A DNA stretch of 59,954 nucleotides from Acinetobacter sp. ANC 4558 (GCF_002135375.1 NZ_NEGH01000016.1:1-59954), one strand, 5' to 3'. Shown: positions 44,334 through 55,800, numbered from the stretch's first letter. The notes: a model not told the origin generated them from the sequence alone. Made by a program: numbers and translations.

Positions 44334-46351
44334 TGAAACAGTACATCATGAAGAATAATTTTAGTGCTGGCGAACTATCACCTATGCTTTATACACGCAC
44401 AGATATTCAGCAATATTCAAACGGTGCAAAGGTTTTAAAGAATGTTATACCGTTGGTTGAAGGTGGGGTAAGAAAAAGACCAGGAACAATTTTTATAAAA
44501 GAACAAACTGGCTCAGTCCGTATCATTCCTTTTATTGTGAATTCTAATAATTCATACATGTTGATTTTAAAGGCGAATGGAATTGATGTATTTAATCCAC
44601 GTACTAAGTCAGTTGTTGCAAGCTTAACAACGCCGTATACAGAACGACAAATACAAGATATTCAATTCGTTCAATATCGATTTAACCTTTTTTTAACACA
44701 TAATGAGGTGCCAATTCAGCGTTTAAGATGTAGTGAAGATTTTACAAACTGGCAAATCAGCGAGTTTATTTATACCTATGCGCCTACTGATTCAGAAAAT
44801 GCACGTTATCCATTTAGAAAGGGGAAGCCTAGCGGTGCAAATTTAGGGGCATTTATTTCATTTACGCTTGATGCTGTTACTGAATGGGTAGATACGCAAA
44901 CTTACTTTAAAGGGGACGTTGTTGTTTTCTCTAGAATTCTTTATCAGGCTGTAGATGATAATGTAGGGAAAATTCCTAATACTTCAATTGAGTGGGTTGT
45001 AACCAATAATGATATTACATCCGTGTTTACACCTGCAGATATTGGAAACTATATTGATGTGAATGGCGGTCTAATTAAGATCACAAAATATAATAATGCC
45101 AATAGTGTAAGCGGTGAAATTGTTAAAAAACTAGAATCAGACATCAATGCTATAGAACGATCATGGTCAATTATTCCCCCTGCATTTAATGCATCAAATG
45201 GTTACCCCAAGTGCTGTACTTTCTTTAAACAACGCCTTGTTATTGCGAATACAAAAAAAGCGCCAAATAAGATTTGGTTTAGCGCGGTTGGTGACAATGG
45301 CAACTTTTTAGAAACAACAGATGATAGTGATGCATTCAGTATTGTTTCTGCTTCAGGATTATCCAACAGTATTTTATTTTTAGAATCGCAACGTGGCGTA
45401 ATTTGCTTAACGTCGAGCGGTGAGTTCATGGTTGATTCTGACGGAGTACTTTCACCGACAACAGTAAATATCAATGAGCATTCAGCATATGGTTCATATC
45501 CTGTCACACGACCTGAACGAGTTGGTAATGAACTTTTATTCGTACAACGTGGCGGTGAGCGTTTACGTGCATTGACGTATCGTTATGAAGTAGACGGCTT
45601 AGTATCACCAGAGATTAGTTCGCTTGCGGTACATATTGGTGAGCAACACAAAGGAATTAATCAAATTTCATATCAGCAACAGCCTGAAAGCCTAGTGTGG
45701 TGTGTGTTGGGTGATGGGACCATGGCGAGTATTACATTCAATCGTGATCAAGAAGTCATTGCATGGGCTCAACATAGTTTCGGTGGAAGCGTTTTAAGTG
45801 TTAGCTCTATGCCAACTCAGCTTGGATCTGATCGCACATTCATCTTAATTAATCGAAAAGGTGTTGTTTGCTTAGAAGAATTTTCATTTGATGCTTTGGT
45901 CGATTGTCAAATTACTGGAACCAATATAGCAATACCTAGATATTTGGATGATGTTGTTGCTTATCAGCGTTCAGGGGATTCTGTTTATCAGGTTGATGTA
46001 AACGAAGAAGGTGTGAAAAGTTTAGGGCAAAACATTGAATGTATTGTTGAGCTATTCCCACCTGAGTTAAGTGAAGCACCTTTATCGTCATTTCTACATA
46101 AAGCAAAAGTAGATCGTACAGCATTCTTTTTTAATAAAACTATTGCACCTGAAATTAACGGTGAGCTAATTGAAGTATTTACGTTCTCGGATAATGTTTT
46201 AGGTCCTAAACCGCCGTACACAGGGTATCACTTACATGAGGGTGGTTCATGGACTGATTTGCACCAAATACCGTTATTGATAACACACAACAAACCGCTA
46301 CCGTTTCACTTGCAAGCTATCACGATGCAGATGTCAATAAACGAGAAATGA
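44333..46351 (+). CDS. tail nozzle (T7 gp12-like) protein
   Basis: A 672-residue beta-rich protein. The N-terminal NNFSAGELSPMLYTRTDIQQYSNGAKVL and GGVRKRPGTIFI are typical of the tail tubular B family. The central part (FGTWWVT-like FSAVGDNGNFLETTDDSDAF) belongs to the propeller. It forms the tip of the short tail. Confidence 0.88.
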   Translation: MKQYIMKNNFSAGELSPMLYTRTDIQQYSNGAKVLKNVIPLVEGGVRKRPGTIFIKEQTGSVRIIPFIVNSNNSYMLILKANGIDVFNPRTKSVVASLTTPYTERQIQDIQFVQYRFNLFLTHNEVPIQRLRCSEDFTNWQISEFIYTYAPTDSENARYPFRKGKPSGANLGAFISFTLDAVTEWVDTQTYFKGDVVVFSRILYQAVDDNVGKIPNTSIEWVVTNNDITSVFTPADIGNYIDVNGGLIKITKYNNANSVSGEIVKKLESDINAIERSWSIIPPAFNASNGYPKCCTFFKQRLVIANTKKAPNKIWFSAVGDNGNFLETTDDSDAFSIVSASGLSNSILFLESQRGVICLTSSGEFMVDSDGVLSPTTVNINEHSAYGSYPVTRPERVGNELLFVQRGGERLRALTYRYEVDGLVSPEISSLAVHIGEQHKGINQISYQQQPESLVWCVLGDGTMASITFNRDQEVIAWAQHSFGGSVLSVSSMPTQLGSDRTFILINRKGVVCLEEFSFDALVDCQITGTNIAIPRYLDDVVAYQRSGDSVYQVDVNEEGVKSLGQNIECIVELFPPELSEAPLSSFLHKAKVDRTAFFFNKTIAPEINGELIEVFTFSDNVLGPKPPYTGYHLHEGGSWTDLHQIPLLITHNKPLPFHLQAITMQMSINEK

Positions 46352-46352
46352 T

Positions 46353-46811
46353 ATGCAAGTGAGAGTAGCAACGCTTGGAGATGTGCCAGCTATCATTCAG
46401 ATAGCTCGGCAATTTATTTTAGAAGCTCCAAATTATTCCAATCGTGAATTAAGCGAAGAATCATTAACCAAGAACTTACAGGCAGTTATCAACGGTAGCG
46501 GTGCTGTAGTTCTTGCAGAGCGTCAAAGTAAAGTTGTTGGTGGCATTGTATGCCTAACTTCAAAAGATTGGTTTAACGATGAACTGATTGCATTTGAACA
46601 AGTCTTTTATGTTGATCCTAAATTTCGTTCTAGTCGTGCTCCATTTTTATTACTAGAAGCCTTCATTCGTTGGTCAAAGCTTATGAAAGCAAATCGCATT
46701 CAGTGCGGTACAACGACAAAAATTAATACAAAAGGTTGTTTGCGGTTATATGAGCGTTTCGGCTTCCGTGAATATGGTGTTGTATTTGATATGGAGCTAA
46801 AGCATGAATGA
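46353..46811 (+). CDS. GNAT acetyltransferase in late operon
   Basis: A 152-residue GCN5-related acetyltransferase. MQVRVATLGDVPAIIQIARQF is the usual start. FEQVFYVDPKFRSSRAPFLLLEAFI is the acetyl-CoA motif A region and KGCLRLYERFGFREYG is the C-terminal motif. Phages of the BPP-1 and N4-like groups carry similar genes among tail genes. The target is unknown. Confidence 0.83.
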   Translation: MQVRVATLGDVPAIIQIARQFILEAPNYSNRELSEESLTKNLQAVINGSGAVVLAERQSKVVGGIVCLTSKDWFNDELIAFEQVFYVDPKFRSSRAPFLLLEAFIRWSKLMKANRIQCGTTTKINTKGCLRLYERFGFREYGVVFDMELKHE

Positions 46812-47289
46812 GATCATTACACCTGAAAATAAAGAACTCTTAACGCTGATCTTGGGTGATATTCGAAAACAGTCTTATATCAGTGCTGTGCAAAGCTTAC
46901 AGCAAAATATTAAAGAACATGCAGAACTGATTGATGTGCCAGTACAACATCATTTTGCACCAGGTGTTTATATGCGTCAGATGGATGCAAAAGCAGGGAC
47001 TTTAGTTGTCAGTAAAATGCATCGTACTGAGCACATGAATGTTTTATTGAAAGGTTCATTAACGATTGCAACAGAAAACGGCATTGAGTTTTTACAAGCA
47101 CCTTGCGTAATTAAATCTATGCCTGGAACAAAACGAATCGGCTATTTTCATGAAGATACTTCATGGATGACAGTGCATCCCACAATTGAAACAGATTTAG
47201 AAAAAATTGAACAACAGGTCATTGTGCCTGAAGCGGAAGAAATTAAATTTTTAGAATCAATTCAGGAGATTGCACTATGTCATGGGTAG
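46804..47289 (+). CDS. cupin-like phage protein
   Basis: A 161-residue protein. GTLVVSKMHRTEHMNVLLKGSLTIATENGIEFLQAP looks like a small cupin barrel with a HRTEHMNV metal-binding pattern. It overlaps GNAT by 8 bp and the next gene by 13 bp. Similar proteins exist in late operons of podoviruses; function unknown. Confidence 0.7.
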   Translation: MNEIITPENKELLTLILGDIRKQSYISAVQSLQQNIKEHAELIDVPVQHHFAPGVYMRQMDAKAGTLVVSKMHRTEHMNVLLKGSLTIATENGIEFLQAPCVIKSMPGTKRIGYFHEDTSWMTVHPTIETDLEKIEQQVIVPEAEEIKFLESIQEIALCHG

Positions 47290-47714
47290 CAGTTGGCGTT
47301 GCAGCAGTGGCGGCAGTAGGTGCCGCATATCAAGGTTATACAAGTCATGAAAATAGTAAGTATCAATCTAAACAAGCGGAAGCAGATGCGAAAGCTGTAG
47401 CAGCACAAGGGCGATTAGAAGCTGAGCGCATTCGCAGAGATAAAACAAAAGCACAATCTGCAGCAAAAGCAGCTGCAGCGGAAAACGGTTTAGATATAAA
47501 CGAAGGGACTGCGGTAATTATCAATGATCAGATTGAAAAAGACGGTTTATATGATGCGAATATTGCTGAAATAACTGGTCATAACAGTTCACAACGTCTC
47601 AAAGGTGAGGCGAGTGTACATCGCAAAAATGCTCAAACGGCTTTAATCGGTGGTGCAATTGGTTCAGCTAGTTCTGGTGCATCAATGTATGGATCGCTTG
47701 GAGGATGGAAGTAA
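47277..47714 (+). CDS. internal virion protein (T7 gp14-like)
   Basis: A 145-residue protein: a hydrophobic, alanine-rich start (VAVGVAAVAAVGAAYQGY), a central coiled coil, and a glycine-rich hydrophobic end. This is the pattern of podovirus ejection proteins that make the outer-membrane pore of the DNA-injection channel. It is directly followed by a gp15-like gene. Confidence 0.78.
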   Translation: MSWVAVGVAAVAAVGAAYQGYTSHENSKYQSKQAEADAKAVAAQGRLEAERIRRDKTKAQSAAKAAAAENGLDINEGTAVIINDQIEKDGLYDANIAEITGHNSSQRLKGEASVHRKNAQTALIGGAIGSASSGASMYGSLGGWK

Positions 47715-49777
47715 TGGCTAAAATTCCGATGGGTAGTTTTGGTAATGCTCTACCACAAGTTGAGCGTATCCAAATGCCACAACGTCAAGACCTTTCAGGT
47801 GCTTTAAATGGTATTGCTCAAAATGTTGGTCAAGCAGTACAGCAAAAAGATGAAGTACAACGAGAAACAGAAGCATCAGCAAAACGATTAGAGCTTTACC
47901 ACAATCAATTGGCTGAGCAAGAAGCTAAGATCAAGCTTGATGAAGTACTTACACGTGATATGAGTGAGCAACTTACACTTGTTAAAAATGACGTTTCAAA
48001 TGGTGAATATAATGCTCAGGAAGGTGATGAAGCTTTAAGAACTTGGTCATCTGCCAAGTATAAAGAAATAGAAAATGATCTACCATTGCATGTACGACCA
48101 CAATTAAAACAGTATTGGGATGGTCATGTTAATCAACAAATGACCAGTTTATTACCCTTACAGCTTCGTGCTGATGCTCAAAAGTCGATAGCTTTAGTTG
48201 ATAGAGCAACAGATATTGCGACTCGTTATGATCGTGCTCGAGGTCGTGAATATATACAACCTTATTTAGATACAGCGCAAATGTCGGAAGCAGAAAAGCT
48301 TGAACGAATAAATAAATATGAGACGACACGCGATATTTTAGAAGTAGATGATCGTATTGCTGTGGCAGTTAATGGCAAAGAAATACAAGATTTAAATACG
48401 TTAATTTCTGATCTTGATTCAGGTAAATATGCTCATTTGGATGGTTCGGTTGTACGTCAGAAAAAGAATCAAGCATTAAGCAGAATTGATGCAATCAACA
48501 CTAAACTTAAAGTTGAGGAAAATAAACGGATTCAAGATGCTGGCAAAGTATTTAATGAGTTTAAATCACAAGTATTAACTGGTCGTATGCTTGAGGATGA
48601 GTATAGAAATAATATTCGTGATGCAGTTAAAGGTACTGAACATGAAGCTGAGTTTACTTTCTATGATAAACATTCAGCTAATTTTCAATCTTTTGGTCGA
48701 TTATCTACGGCTGAAATGCAAAAAAGAATTAATCAAGAAAAGGCTAACAGCAAGAATAATGCTACGTCTGACGCTGTGAATGAAAAAAAAGTGCTAGGTG
48801 TGTATGAGTCGCTATACAAAGAAAAGCTAGCCAATATTAAAGCCAATCCAAACCAGGCAGTCAAAGAAGCAGGGCTAGAAGTTCACTCATTAACGGCTTT
48901 AGATTTAAAGGTTAATCCGTCTGACTTTATAAAAAATGCAATTGATAATGGCTCAAGTCAATTAGCCTTAAAAGATGCCAATTTGAAATTAATGCCAATA
49001 TCTGCAGAAGAATTACCAGAGGTCAAAAAAGCTTTTGATGAAAAGAATGTAGATCAAAAACTAGAGTTTATCGGCGGATTGATTCAGCAGTCAAAAGGCA
49101 TGAAAGATGGTCGTCAAATTTGGGGGGCTATTCTTAATCAACTCGGTGATGGAAATCAAAATTATGTTGCTGCAGGATTAGCAAAGCAATTAGGGTTTAA
49201 GTCTGATCATGGCCGTGAGTTATCTACATCAATTGTTAACGGTACACAGTTGCTTAAAAACAAGCAATTAATTATGCCAAAGGAAAATATTTTAAAGGCT
49301 AAATTTAATGAGTATCTAGGAAACACAATAACTGGTACAGATGCAAATGCACTGTATCAAACATTTAAAGCTGTCTATGCAGATACATTAAACGAGCGAT
49401 CTATTCAGCATAAAACAACAGATGAAGATCCTAAATCGGATGTTTTGGAAACAGCATTAAGTTTTGCAACTGGTGGTGTATATACACAAAGTGGAAAGCA
49501 ACGAGTCTATACAGGCGACAAGGTGAGTGACTGGAAAATATCTAAACCTTATGGATGGAAAGATGAAAAGTTTGATGCTTATCTTGACAAAGGATACCCA
49601 CAGTTAGCAAAGCAAACAGGCTTAACAGTCAATGAATTAAAAGAATTTAGACTGCAGCGTTCGCCAGTAAAGACTAAAAACGGTGAACTTCAATATGACT
49701 TAATTAATGAACGTGGAAATCCTTTGGTTATTAAGGATGTGCAATGGCGTATTTTCTTACCAGGAGTATCTAAATAA
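47714..49777 (+). CDS. internal virion protein (T7 gp15-like)
   Basis: A 687-residue, mainly helical protein beginning MAKIPMGSFGNALP. The helical segments (QQKDEVQRETEASAKRLELY and following) and the position between gp14- and gp16-like genes fit the second ejection protein of T7-type phages. The ATG at 47714 shares a base with the preceding stop (TAATG). No enzyme motif is visible. Confidence 0.75.
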   Translation: MAKIPMGSFGNALPQVERIQMPQRQDLSGALNGIAQNVGQAVQQKDEVQRETEASAKRLELYHNQLAEQEAKIKLDEVLTRDMSEQLTLVKNDVSNGEYNAQEGDEALRTWSSAKYKEIENDLPLHVRPQLKQYWDGHVNQQMTSLLPLQLRADAQKSIALVDRATDIATRYDRARGREYIQPYLDTAQMSEAEKLERINKYETTRDILEVDDRIAVAVNGKEIQDLNTLISDLDSGKYAHLDGSVVRQKKNQALSRIDAINTKLKVEENKRIQDAGKVFNEFKSQVLTGRMLEDEYRNNIRDAVKGTEHEAEFTFYDKHSANFQSFGRLSTAEMQKRINQEKANSKNNATSDAVNEKKVLGVYESLYKEKLANIKANPNQAVKEAGLEVHSLTALDLKVNPSDFIKNAIDNGSSQLALKDANLKLMPISAEELPEVKKAFDEKNVDQKLEFIGGLIQQSKGMKDGRQIWGAILNQLGDGNQNYVAAGLAKQLGFKSDHGRELSTSIVNGTQLLKNKQLIMPKENILKAKFNEYLGNTITGTDANALYQTFKAVYADTLNERSIQHKTTDEDPKSDVLETALSFATGGVYTQSGKQRVYTGDKVSDWKISKPYGWKDEKFDAYLDKGYPQLAKQTGLTVNELKEFRLQRSPVKTKNGELQYDLINERGNPLVIKDVQWRIFLPGVSK

Positions 49778-52653
49778 TGTCTACTTGGTTATCTGAAATA
49801 TCAGACGAAGAACAGCAAAGTTTTAATGAGCGTCAAAATAAAGGCTTACCAAAACACGTAAGTAAGAAGAATGAACCAGGACTATTTGATGGTGTAGATA
49901 CTGCAGTTTCACGCGGTGCTTTAGCTGGTATTGCAAAGGTTGGTGACACGATAAAAAAACCATTTGAACGTATTGCTGACCATCTACAATATTCTATTGA
50001 TGATGTGCGTAATGGCGGTCTTGATGGTGCATTAGATGTACGAGAAAAGTCATTCTCTCAATTTCATGAGGAAAAGAATAAAGAGCGTAGAGATACACTA
50101 GTACATGTGATTGATGCATACCAAGATACTAAAAATACTGGTTTCGTTGGTAATCTACTTTTTGGCGTTTCTGACTTTGCAGCACGTGCAACAATAGGTG
50201 GTTTGGCTGGTGGTCCTATGGGTGCAATTGCTACCACTGGACTATCTGAAACGAATTACAGTTATGAAGAATTAGTACATAAAGGCGTAGATGAAAATAC
50301 AGCTTTAGGCGTTTCTGCAGTCGATGGTGTCGTTGCAGGGGTAAGTGCTGGATTACCTATTTCTTATGGTTTAAAAGGTACGGGTGGCATTGCAAAGGAT
50401 GCAGCTTTATCTATTGGTGGAGCGACTGGCTTATCCGTTGGTGGTCAGATAGTTAGTGGTGAAATACTTAAAGCGAATGATTATGAAAAACAAGCAAAGA
50501 AATACGAAATTACAGCCGAGTCTTTAACAACAGAAGTTGCTTTAAATGTCTTATTATTTGGTGCTGCACGTTATGCTCAAGTGCGATCCGAGAAAAAGAA
50601 AGCTGACTTACGTGTAAAAGAAAATATTGATCCAGAAGTTCATGCAGATGCAATTAATGGGGCACTAGCATTAAATGAAGCTGAGTTAGATCGTATTGCA
50701 CCAGTAAAGCCAGCTAATGCAGCTCAAGAAAATAATCATCTTAAAAGCTTAGATAGTGCAATCGAGAGTATTAAAACTGGTCGTCCAGTTAATGTGATGC
50801 ATTCAGTGAAAGGTGAAGAAAAACAAAGAACCGTTGATTATGAAACAATGCCCTTGCCAACAAATGCAAAAACAATCGCACGTAAAGCACAACAAGAAGG
50901 TATAAGCCCATCAGTAGCTTTGACAATTTCTCACTTAGAAACAGGTGGAAAATTCAATCATACAGCACAAAATTCAACATCATCGGCACATGGTTTATTT
51001 CAGATTGTAGATAAAACGTGGAAAGGTCAAGGCGGTGGAGATCGTAATAGTATTGATGAACAGATCAAGCAAGGCTTAAAGCATATTAAAAATGCGAATG
51101 CTTTTATGCGTAAAAGTTTAGGTCGTGAACCTGTAGCACATGAGCAATATTTAGGTCACTTACTTGGTGCAGGCGGTGCAAGCCATGTTTTAAAAGCTGA
51201 TCCAAATGCAAAGTTAATAGATATTGTTCAAAAATATGATTCTAAAAATGCCAGTGCGATAGTTAATAACAACGGCATGAAAGGTTTAACAGTTGGTCAA
51301 GCGATTGATAAATGGCGTTCTAAATGGAATCTATTAAGTACTCGTTACGGAAATGACAACATTTCCACCGTGCACGCTTTAGATGGTTCTAGTTATGACG
51401 TTGCTTATGAAGTGAAATCATTGGATGAATTGATCGCTTCAAATGATACGGCATATGGGGTCAATCTAAATTATCCAGGAGAATTACAACCACGCGATCG
51501 AACACGTGAAGCTTCTCGCCAACAAATTGAAAATATTGCAAATGATTTACGTCCTGAGTGGTTAATGGAATCTCATAAACTTCAAGACGGTGCGCCTATT
51601 ATTGGTATGGATAATGTTGTTGAATCGGGTAATGGTCGAACTTTAGCAATCACAAAGGCTTATGAAAGTGGGAATGGTGAAAATTATCGCAAACATATAG
51701 AAGATTATGCACGTGAAAAAGGTTGGGATATTTCAGGCATTAATAAGCCTGTTTTAGTGCGTACACGTTTAACCGATACAGATCGTGTGCAATTCACTAG
51801 ATTAGCAAATGAAGCAGATGTAGCTCAATTCAGCGCAACTGAGAGAGCTAAAACAGATGTAGATCGTTTACCTGATGCATCATTACTTAAAATTAATAAT
51901 GATGGATCAATGAACCTTGATGGTTCTATGGATTTTGTACGTGGCTTTGTGAATCAACTTTCACAATCAGAACGTGCAAATGTAATTACTGCAGATGGTC
52001 GTTTATCTCAAGATGGTAAAAGACGTATTGAATCAGCAATTGCACATCAAGCTTATGATGATTCTAGTCTTGTAACAAGATTGGCTGAAAATTTAGATGA
52101 TCACAGTAAAACGGTTTTAAATGCTTTGCTTCGTATGGCTCCGCAATTGTCACAACTTGGTGCATTAGTTCGACAAGGTGGACGGCATCAAAATACGATT
52201 GCAAAAGATTTAGCTCAAGCAGCTCAAAAGCTGAGTGATTTAAAATCAAATGATCTAACTGTTCAGGATTATTTACATCAAGGTCAGCTCCTCGATGACG
52301 GTTTAAGTGATGGTGCAAAAGCATTTTTAAACGTATTTGATACGAATAAACGTAGTGCTAAGGCAATTTCAGACCAGATTCAAAGTGAAATAGATCGGAT
52401 CGATGCGATGGGTGATCCGCGACAAGGTTCATTATTTGGTGATAGTCCAGAAGAATTAGCAGCATTAGATTTGATTATGCAAAAACCTGATCAAGAAATT
52501 TCAGTTAGTCGTATTCGTCCAGATGGTGAAATTGAAGAAATCACAATGACATTACGTGAACGATTAGATGAATTGGAAGCGGAAGCAAAACAAGCACAAG
52601 AAGATACTCTAGCGACTCAAACCGCTATTAATTGTGCTTTACAGTTTGGATGA
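49777..52653 (+). CDS. ejection protein with lytic transglycosylase and DdrB/ParB-like domain
   Basis: A 958-residue protein with unusual domain order. Residues 120-240 are glycine/alanine-rich and hydrophobic. Residues about 370-490 are an SLT lytic transglycosylase: SHLETGG (catalytic Glu388) and SSAHGLFQIVDKTW. Residues about 535-740 look like a DdrB-like ParB-superfamily domain, with QIENIANDLRPEWL and the VVESGNGRT motif (residues 614-622). The C-terminal part is helical and acidic. It should be injected with the DNA: it can open peptidoglycan and the second domain might act on DNA in the new host (inference). Confidence 0.82.
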   Translation: MSTWLSEISDEEQQSFNERQNKGLPKHVSKKNEPGLFDGVDTAVSRGALAGIAKVGDTIKKPFERIADHLQYSIDDVRNGGLDGALDVREKSFSQFHEEKNKERRDTLVHVIDAYQDTKNTGFVGNLLFGVSDFAARATIGGLAGGPMGAIATTGLSETNYSYEELVHKGVDENTALGVSAVDGVVAGVSAGLPISYGLKGTGGIAKDAALSIGGATGLSVGGQIVSGEILKANDYEKQAKKYEITAESLTTEVALNVLLFGAARYAQVRSEKKKADLRVKENIDPEVHADAINGALALNEAELDRIAPVKPANAAQENNHLKSLDSAIESIKTGRPVNVMHSVKGEEKQRTVDYETMPLPTNAKTIARKAQQEGISPSVALTISHLETGGKFNHTAQNSTSSAHGLFQIVDKTWKGQGGGDRNSIDEQIKQGLKHIKNANAFMRKSLGREPVAHEQYLGHLLGAGGASHVLKADPNAKLIDIVQKYDSKNASAIVNNNGMKGLTVGQAIDKWRSKWNLLSTRYGNDNISTVHALDGSSYDVAYEVKSLDELIASNDTAYGVNLNYPGELQPRDRTREASRQQIENIANDLRPEWLMESHKLQDGAPIIGMDNVVESGNGRTLAITKAYESGNGENYRKHIEDYAREKGWDISGINKPVLVRTRLTDTDRVQFTRLANEADVAQFSATERAKTDVDRLPDASLLKINNDGSMNLDGSMDFVRGFVNQLSQSERANVITADGRLSQDGKRRIESAIAHQAYDDSSLVTRLAENLDDHSKTVLNALLRMAPQLSQLGALVRQGGRHQNTIAKDLAQAAQKLSDLKSNDLTVQDYLHQGQLLDDGLSDGAKAFLNVFDTNKRSAKAISDQIQSEIDRIDAMGDPRQGSLFGDSPEELAALDLIMQKPDQEISVSRIRPDGEIEEITMTLRERLDELEAEAKQAQEDTLATQTAINCALQFG

Positions 52654-52851
52654 TAGGCAAAATATTACTTTGGCCATTTTTATTACCACGTTTGGCCAAA
52701 CTTTTAAGAATATATAAGATTATGTTTTTATTGTATTTACTGTTTTGTAACTATTGGCAAAATATTACATATATATCTAGCTATTTTTAGATACCCAACA
52801 AACCTAAATAAAAACCATGCTCAGATAACAAAAATTATCTGAGCATTTTTT
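52654..52851. other. 198-bp gap in the late operon
   Basis: Contains a 13-bp direct repeat GGCAAAATATTAC at 52656 and 52756 (exactly 100 bp apart), a perfect palindrome GTTTGGCCAAAC (52690-52701), and the box plus hairpin element C at its end. No gene. Confidence 0.6.
52817..52851 (+). terminator. hairpin-T6 element before gp16-like gene (element C)
   Basis: Perfect 12-bp stem ATGCTCAGATAA / TTATCTGAGCAT, six T, then ATG at 52852. Box ACCCAACAAACC at 52793-52804. Confidence 0.82.
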
Positions 52852-55800
52852 ATGAAAGAACAATGTAAAGCAGCAGTTGCAAAAGCACTTGGTAAAGCTT
52901 CATTAAACCAACAAGAAGCACAAAAGATTGATCAGCGTGTAATTGATGCTAAAAAGGCATTAGCCAAAAAAGATCGTCAAGCTTGGCATAATTTATCTGA
53001 ATCTGAAAAATTAATTCAGGCAAGCGAATTTGTTGCCCAGGACATTCAAGCGCAGTTAAAGCGAAAACATAAAATTGCTGCTCAAGATATTCTTACGCAG
53101 TCTAAAGGTTTTGCTGTTTTAGATGACACATCAATAAATTTAAGTGCTGCCGAAAAAGTAGATCGTATGATTGCAGCACATGGTGATATGTCAGGCATTC
53201 AATCAATTGATACTTGGGCAAAAAGTATAGCGAGTATACAACATGGTGAATTAACCAAATTCTATGCAAATATTAAAGGTGGTATGGGTATATTCACAGA
53301 TAAAGATTTAGTTCAAAAAATTATTAGAGAAAGATTCGGTGTAAATACAGGTGATTCAGTTGCTAAAAGCATTTCAGATAAATTAGGTAATGTATTTGAA
53401 AACATGCGAGAACGCTTTAATCGTTCAGGTGGTGATATTGGCAAGCTAGATAATTGGGGGTTACCGCAAACACATAGCTTAGAAAAAATAATTAAGGTAG
53501 GCAAAGAAGCTTGGGTAAGTAAAGCTGAACAGCTTATTGATACAAAACAATATGTACATGAAGATGGTTCATATTATTCTCAAAAAGAAATACGAGATTT
53601 ACTGGAATATTCATACGATTCGATTACCACTAATGGTGCAAATAAGACTGAAATTGGTCGTCAGTCATATGGCGGTGGTTCAAAAGTTACTAGTCGACAT
53701 TCTGAAAGTCGTGTACTTCATTTTAAAGATGCTGATGCATGGATGGAATATCAATCTGAATTTGGAGGGATGCCTTTTACTGATCTGGTTGAATCTCATA
53801 TTAATGGCCTGTCTAAAGACATTGCATTGGTAGAAAAATTAGGAAGTAACCCAAAAGGTGCAATGCGTATTTTAATGGATGCAGCACGGAAGAAAGATGC
53901 TGAAAAAGGTTTTGATCATGCAAAAACAAAGAAAACATTAAAACGTGCTCAAACAATGTTTGATGAAATAATGGGGGAAAATTCACCACAATCAGAAGTG
54001 CTTGCTAATTTGGGTATAGCGTATCGCTCAATGAATGTTGGTGCAATGCTTGGGGGGACAACATTATCAAGTGTTACAGATCAAGCAATGATTAAAAAAA
54101 CTGCAAATATTCATGGCATTGCATGGCGTAAAGTATTTGGTGAGCAAATGTCTCAACTCAATCCAAAAAATAAAGAAGATCGTGAGTTTGCACATAGCTT
54201 AGGTTTAGCGACAGAAGAAATGCTAGGTTCTATTAATCGTTGGTCAGATGATGGGTTGACCTCAGTACATGGTAAATCTCAAAAACTGGCTAAGGCATCT
54301 AATGCAATTGCAACTCAAGTAATGCGCGTATCAGGTCTAAATGCATTAACTGCAGCATCAAAAGTTGGCTTTACCAAATTACTTATGGAGAAGTACGGAC
54401 GTTTAAGCCGTGATAAATCATGGTCAGATTTAAAAGATATTGATCGTGAGATGATGTCTAAAACAGGATTGAGTGAACGTGCTTGGGAAGTAATGCGTTT
54501 AGCTGATCCAGTGGTAGATCGCAAAGGCAATCAACTAATGTCAGCACGTTCTATTTATGAAATTCCAAATGAAAAACTGCTTGCTGCAATGGATAGCGAT
54601 GTCAAAGCACTAGTTGATAATATTGATGGTCAAATAAAGGAATTAGATAATCGTAATGTTTTAGATGATCAGCGAATAATAAATAAAATGCAAAAAACTG
54701 ATGATATTAAACGACAGCTATCAAAACGTCTTTTAGATTATGCAAATAAAAAAGATACCAATGCTCAAACAGAAAAGCAGGCTTTACAAAATCGTATCGA
54801 TTTAATTGAAGCTCAAAAAGAAGCGGTAGCAGCTCAAGCAGATATGAATGCTTATATTAAAGCTCTTGAAAATCAGGATGAATTAAAAGGGTTTATTGAT
54901 GGTATTACACAAGGCAAAACAATTGACAACCTGACAGAAAAAGCAAAGAAATTAGGCCGAACGCTTGAAGAGTTAGATAACAAAGTTTTATTGAAAACCA
55001 CAAAACTGAATGACAAAATTAAAACTTTTGAAAAAGATATTCAGGGAAAGTTTGTCGAGTTTAATGAGTTACTAAAAGGGAAAGTAAAACTCTCAAAAGA
55101 GAAATTGGCAAAATACGAAGATAGATTATCTGATCGACTAAATAGATATGCTTCACGTAGAGATGTTATAGCTCAAAAAGAAGTTGATACTTTAAATGAT
55201 TTGAAAGAATTAATATCTGTAAAAAAAGAGCAAATCGAGACTGATTTTGAAATTCGTAAAGCAGTTGTACAAACAAGAATCAAAGGAAAAACTGATAAAA
55301 AAATAGATTCGTCAATCTCACGTAATGCAAGAAAGAATTATAAAAGTGGTGAGGACTTAGGTTATAGACTTGGTAATGCAGAGCGAAGGATAACTGAGTT
55401 GCGTGCAAAAATGCGCAATACTGATAGTACAGCAAACAAATCAATATCAGAAAAGTTCAAGGAATTAGATAAAAAAGTACGTGATATTGATGTTGAGTTT
55501 TTAGAATATCAAACGAGAGTTTCTGAAAGACAAGCTCGACGAGACCATGTGTCAAATACTCTTTTTAAAAGCATTGATGGTGAAAAAAAGCTATTAGCAC
55601 AAAAAATTAAAGATGAAATTGCTTCACAGTTTCAAGCTCATTTACTGGATGAGCAAGGCATGGCAGTACTTGAAGCAGGGTTGAGGGAAAGAACATGGAT
55701 GAGTGCAGGACAAAGTAAAGGTAGTGGGATGGGGGAGATTGTTAAATCTATGCTTCAATTCAAATCATTCTCTGCATCATTTCTTATGCGACATGGTAGT

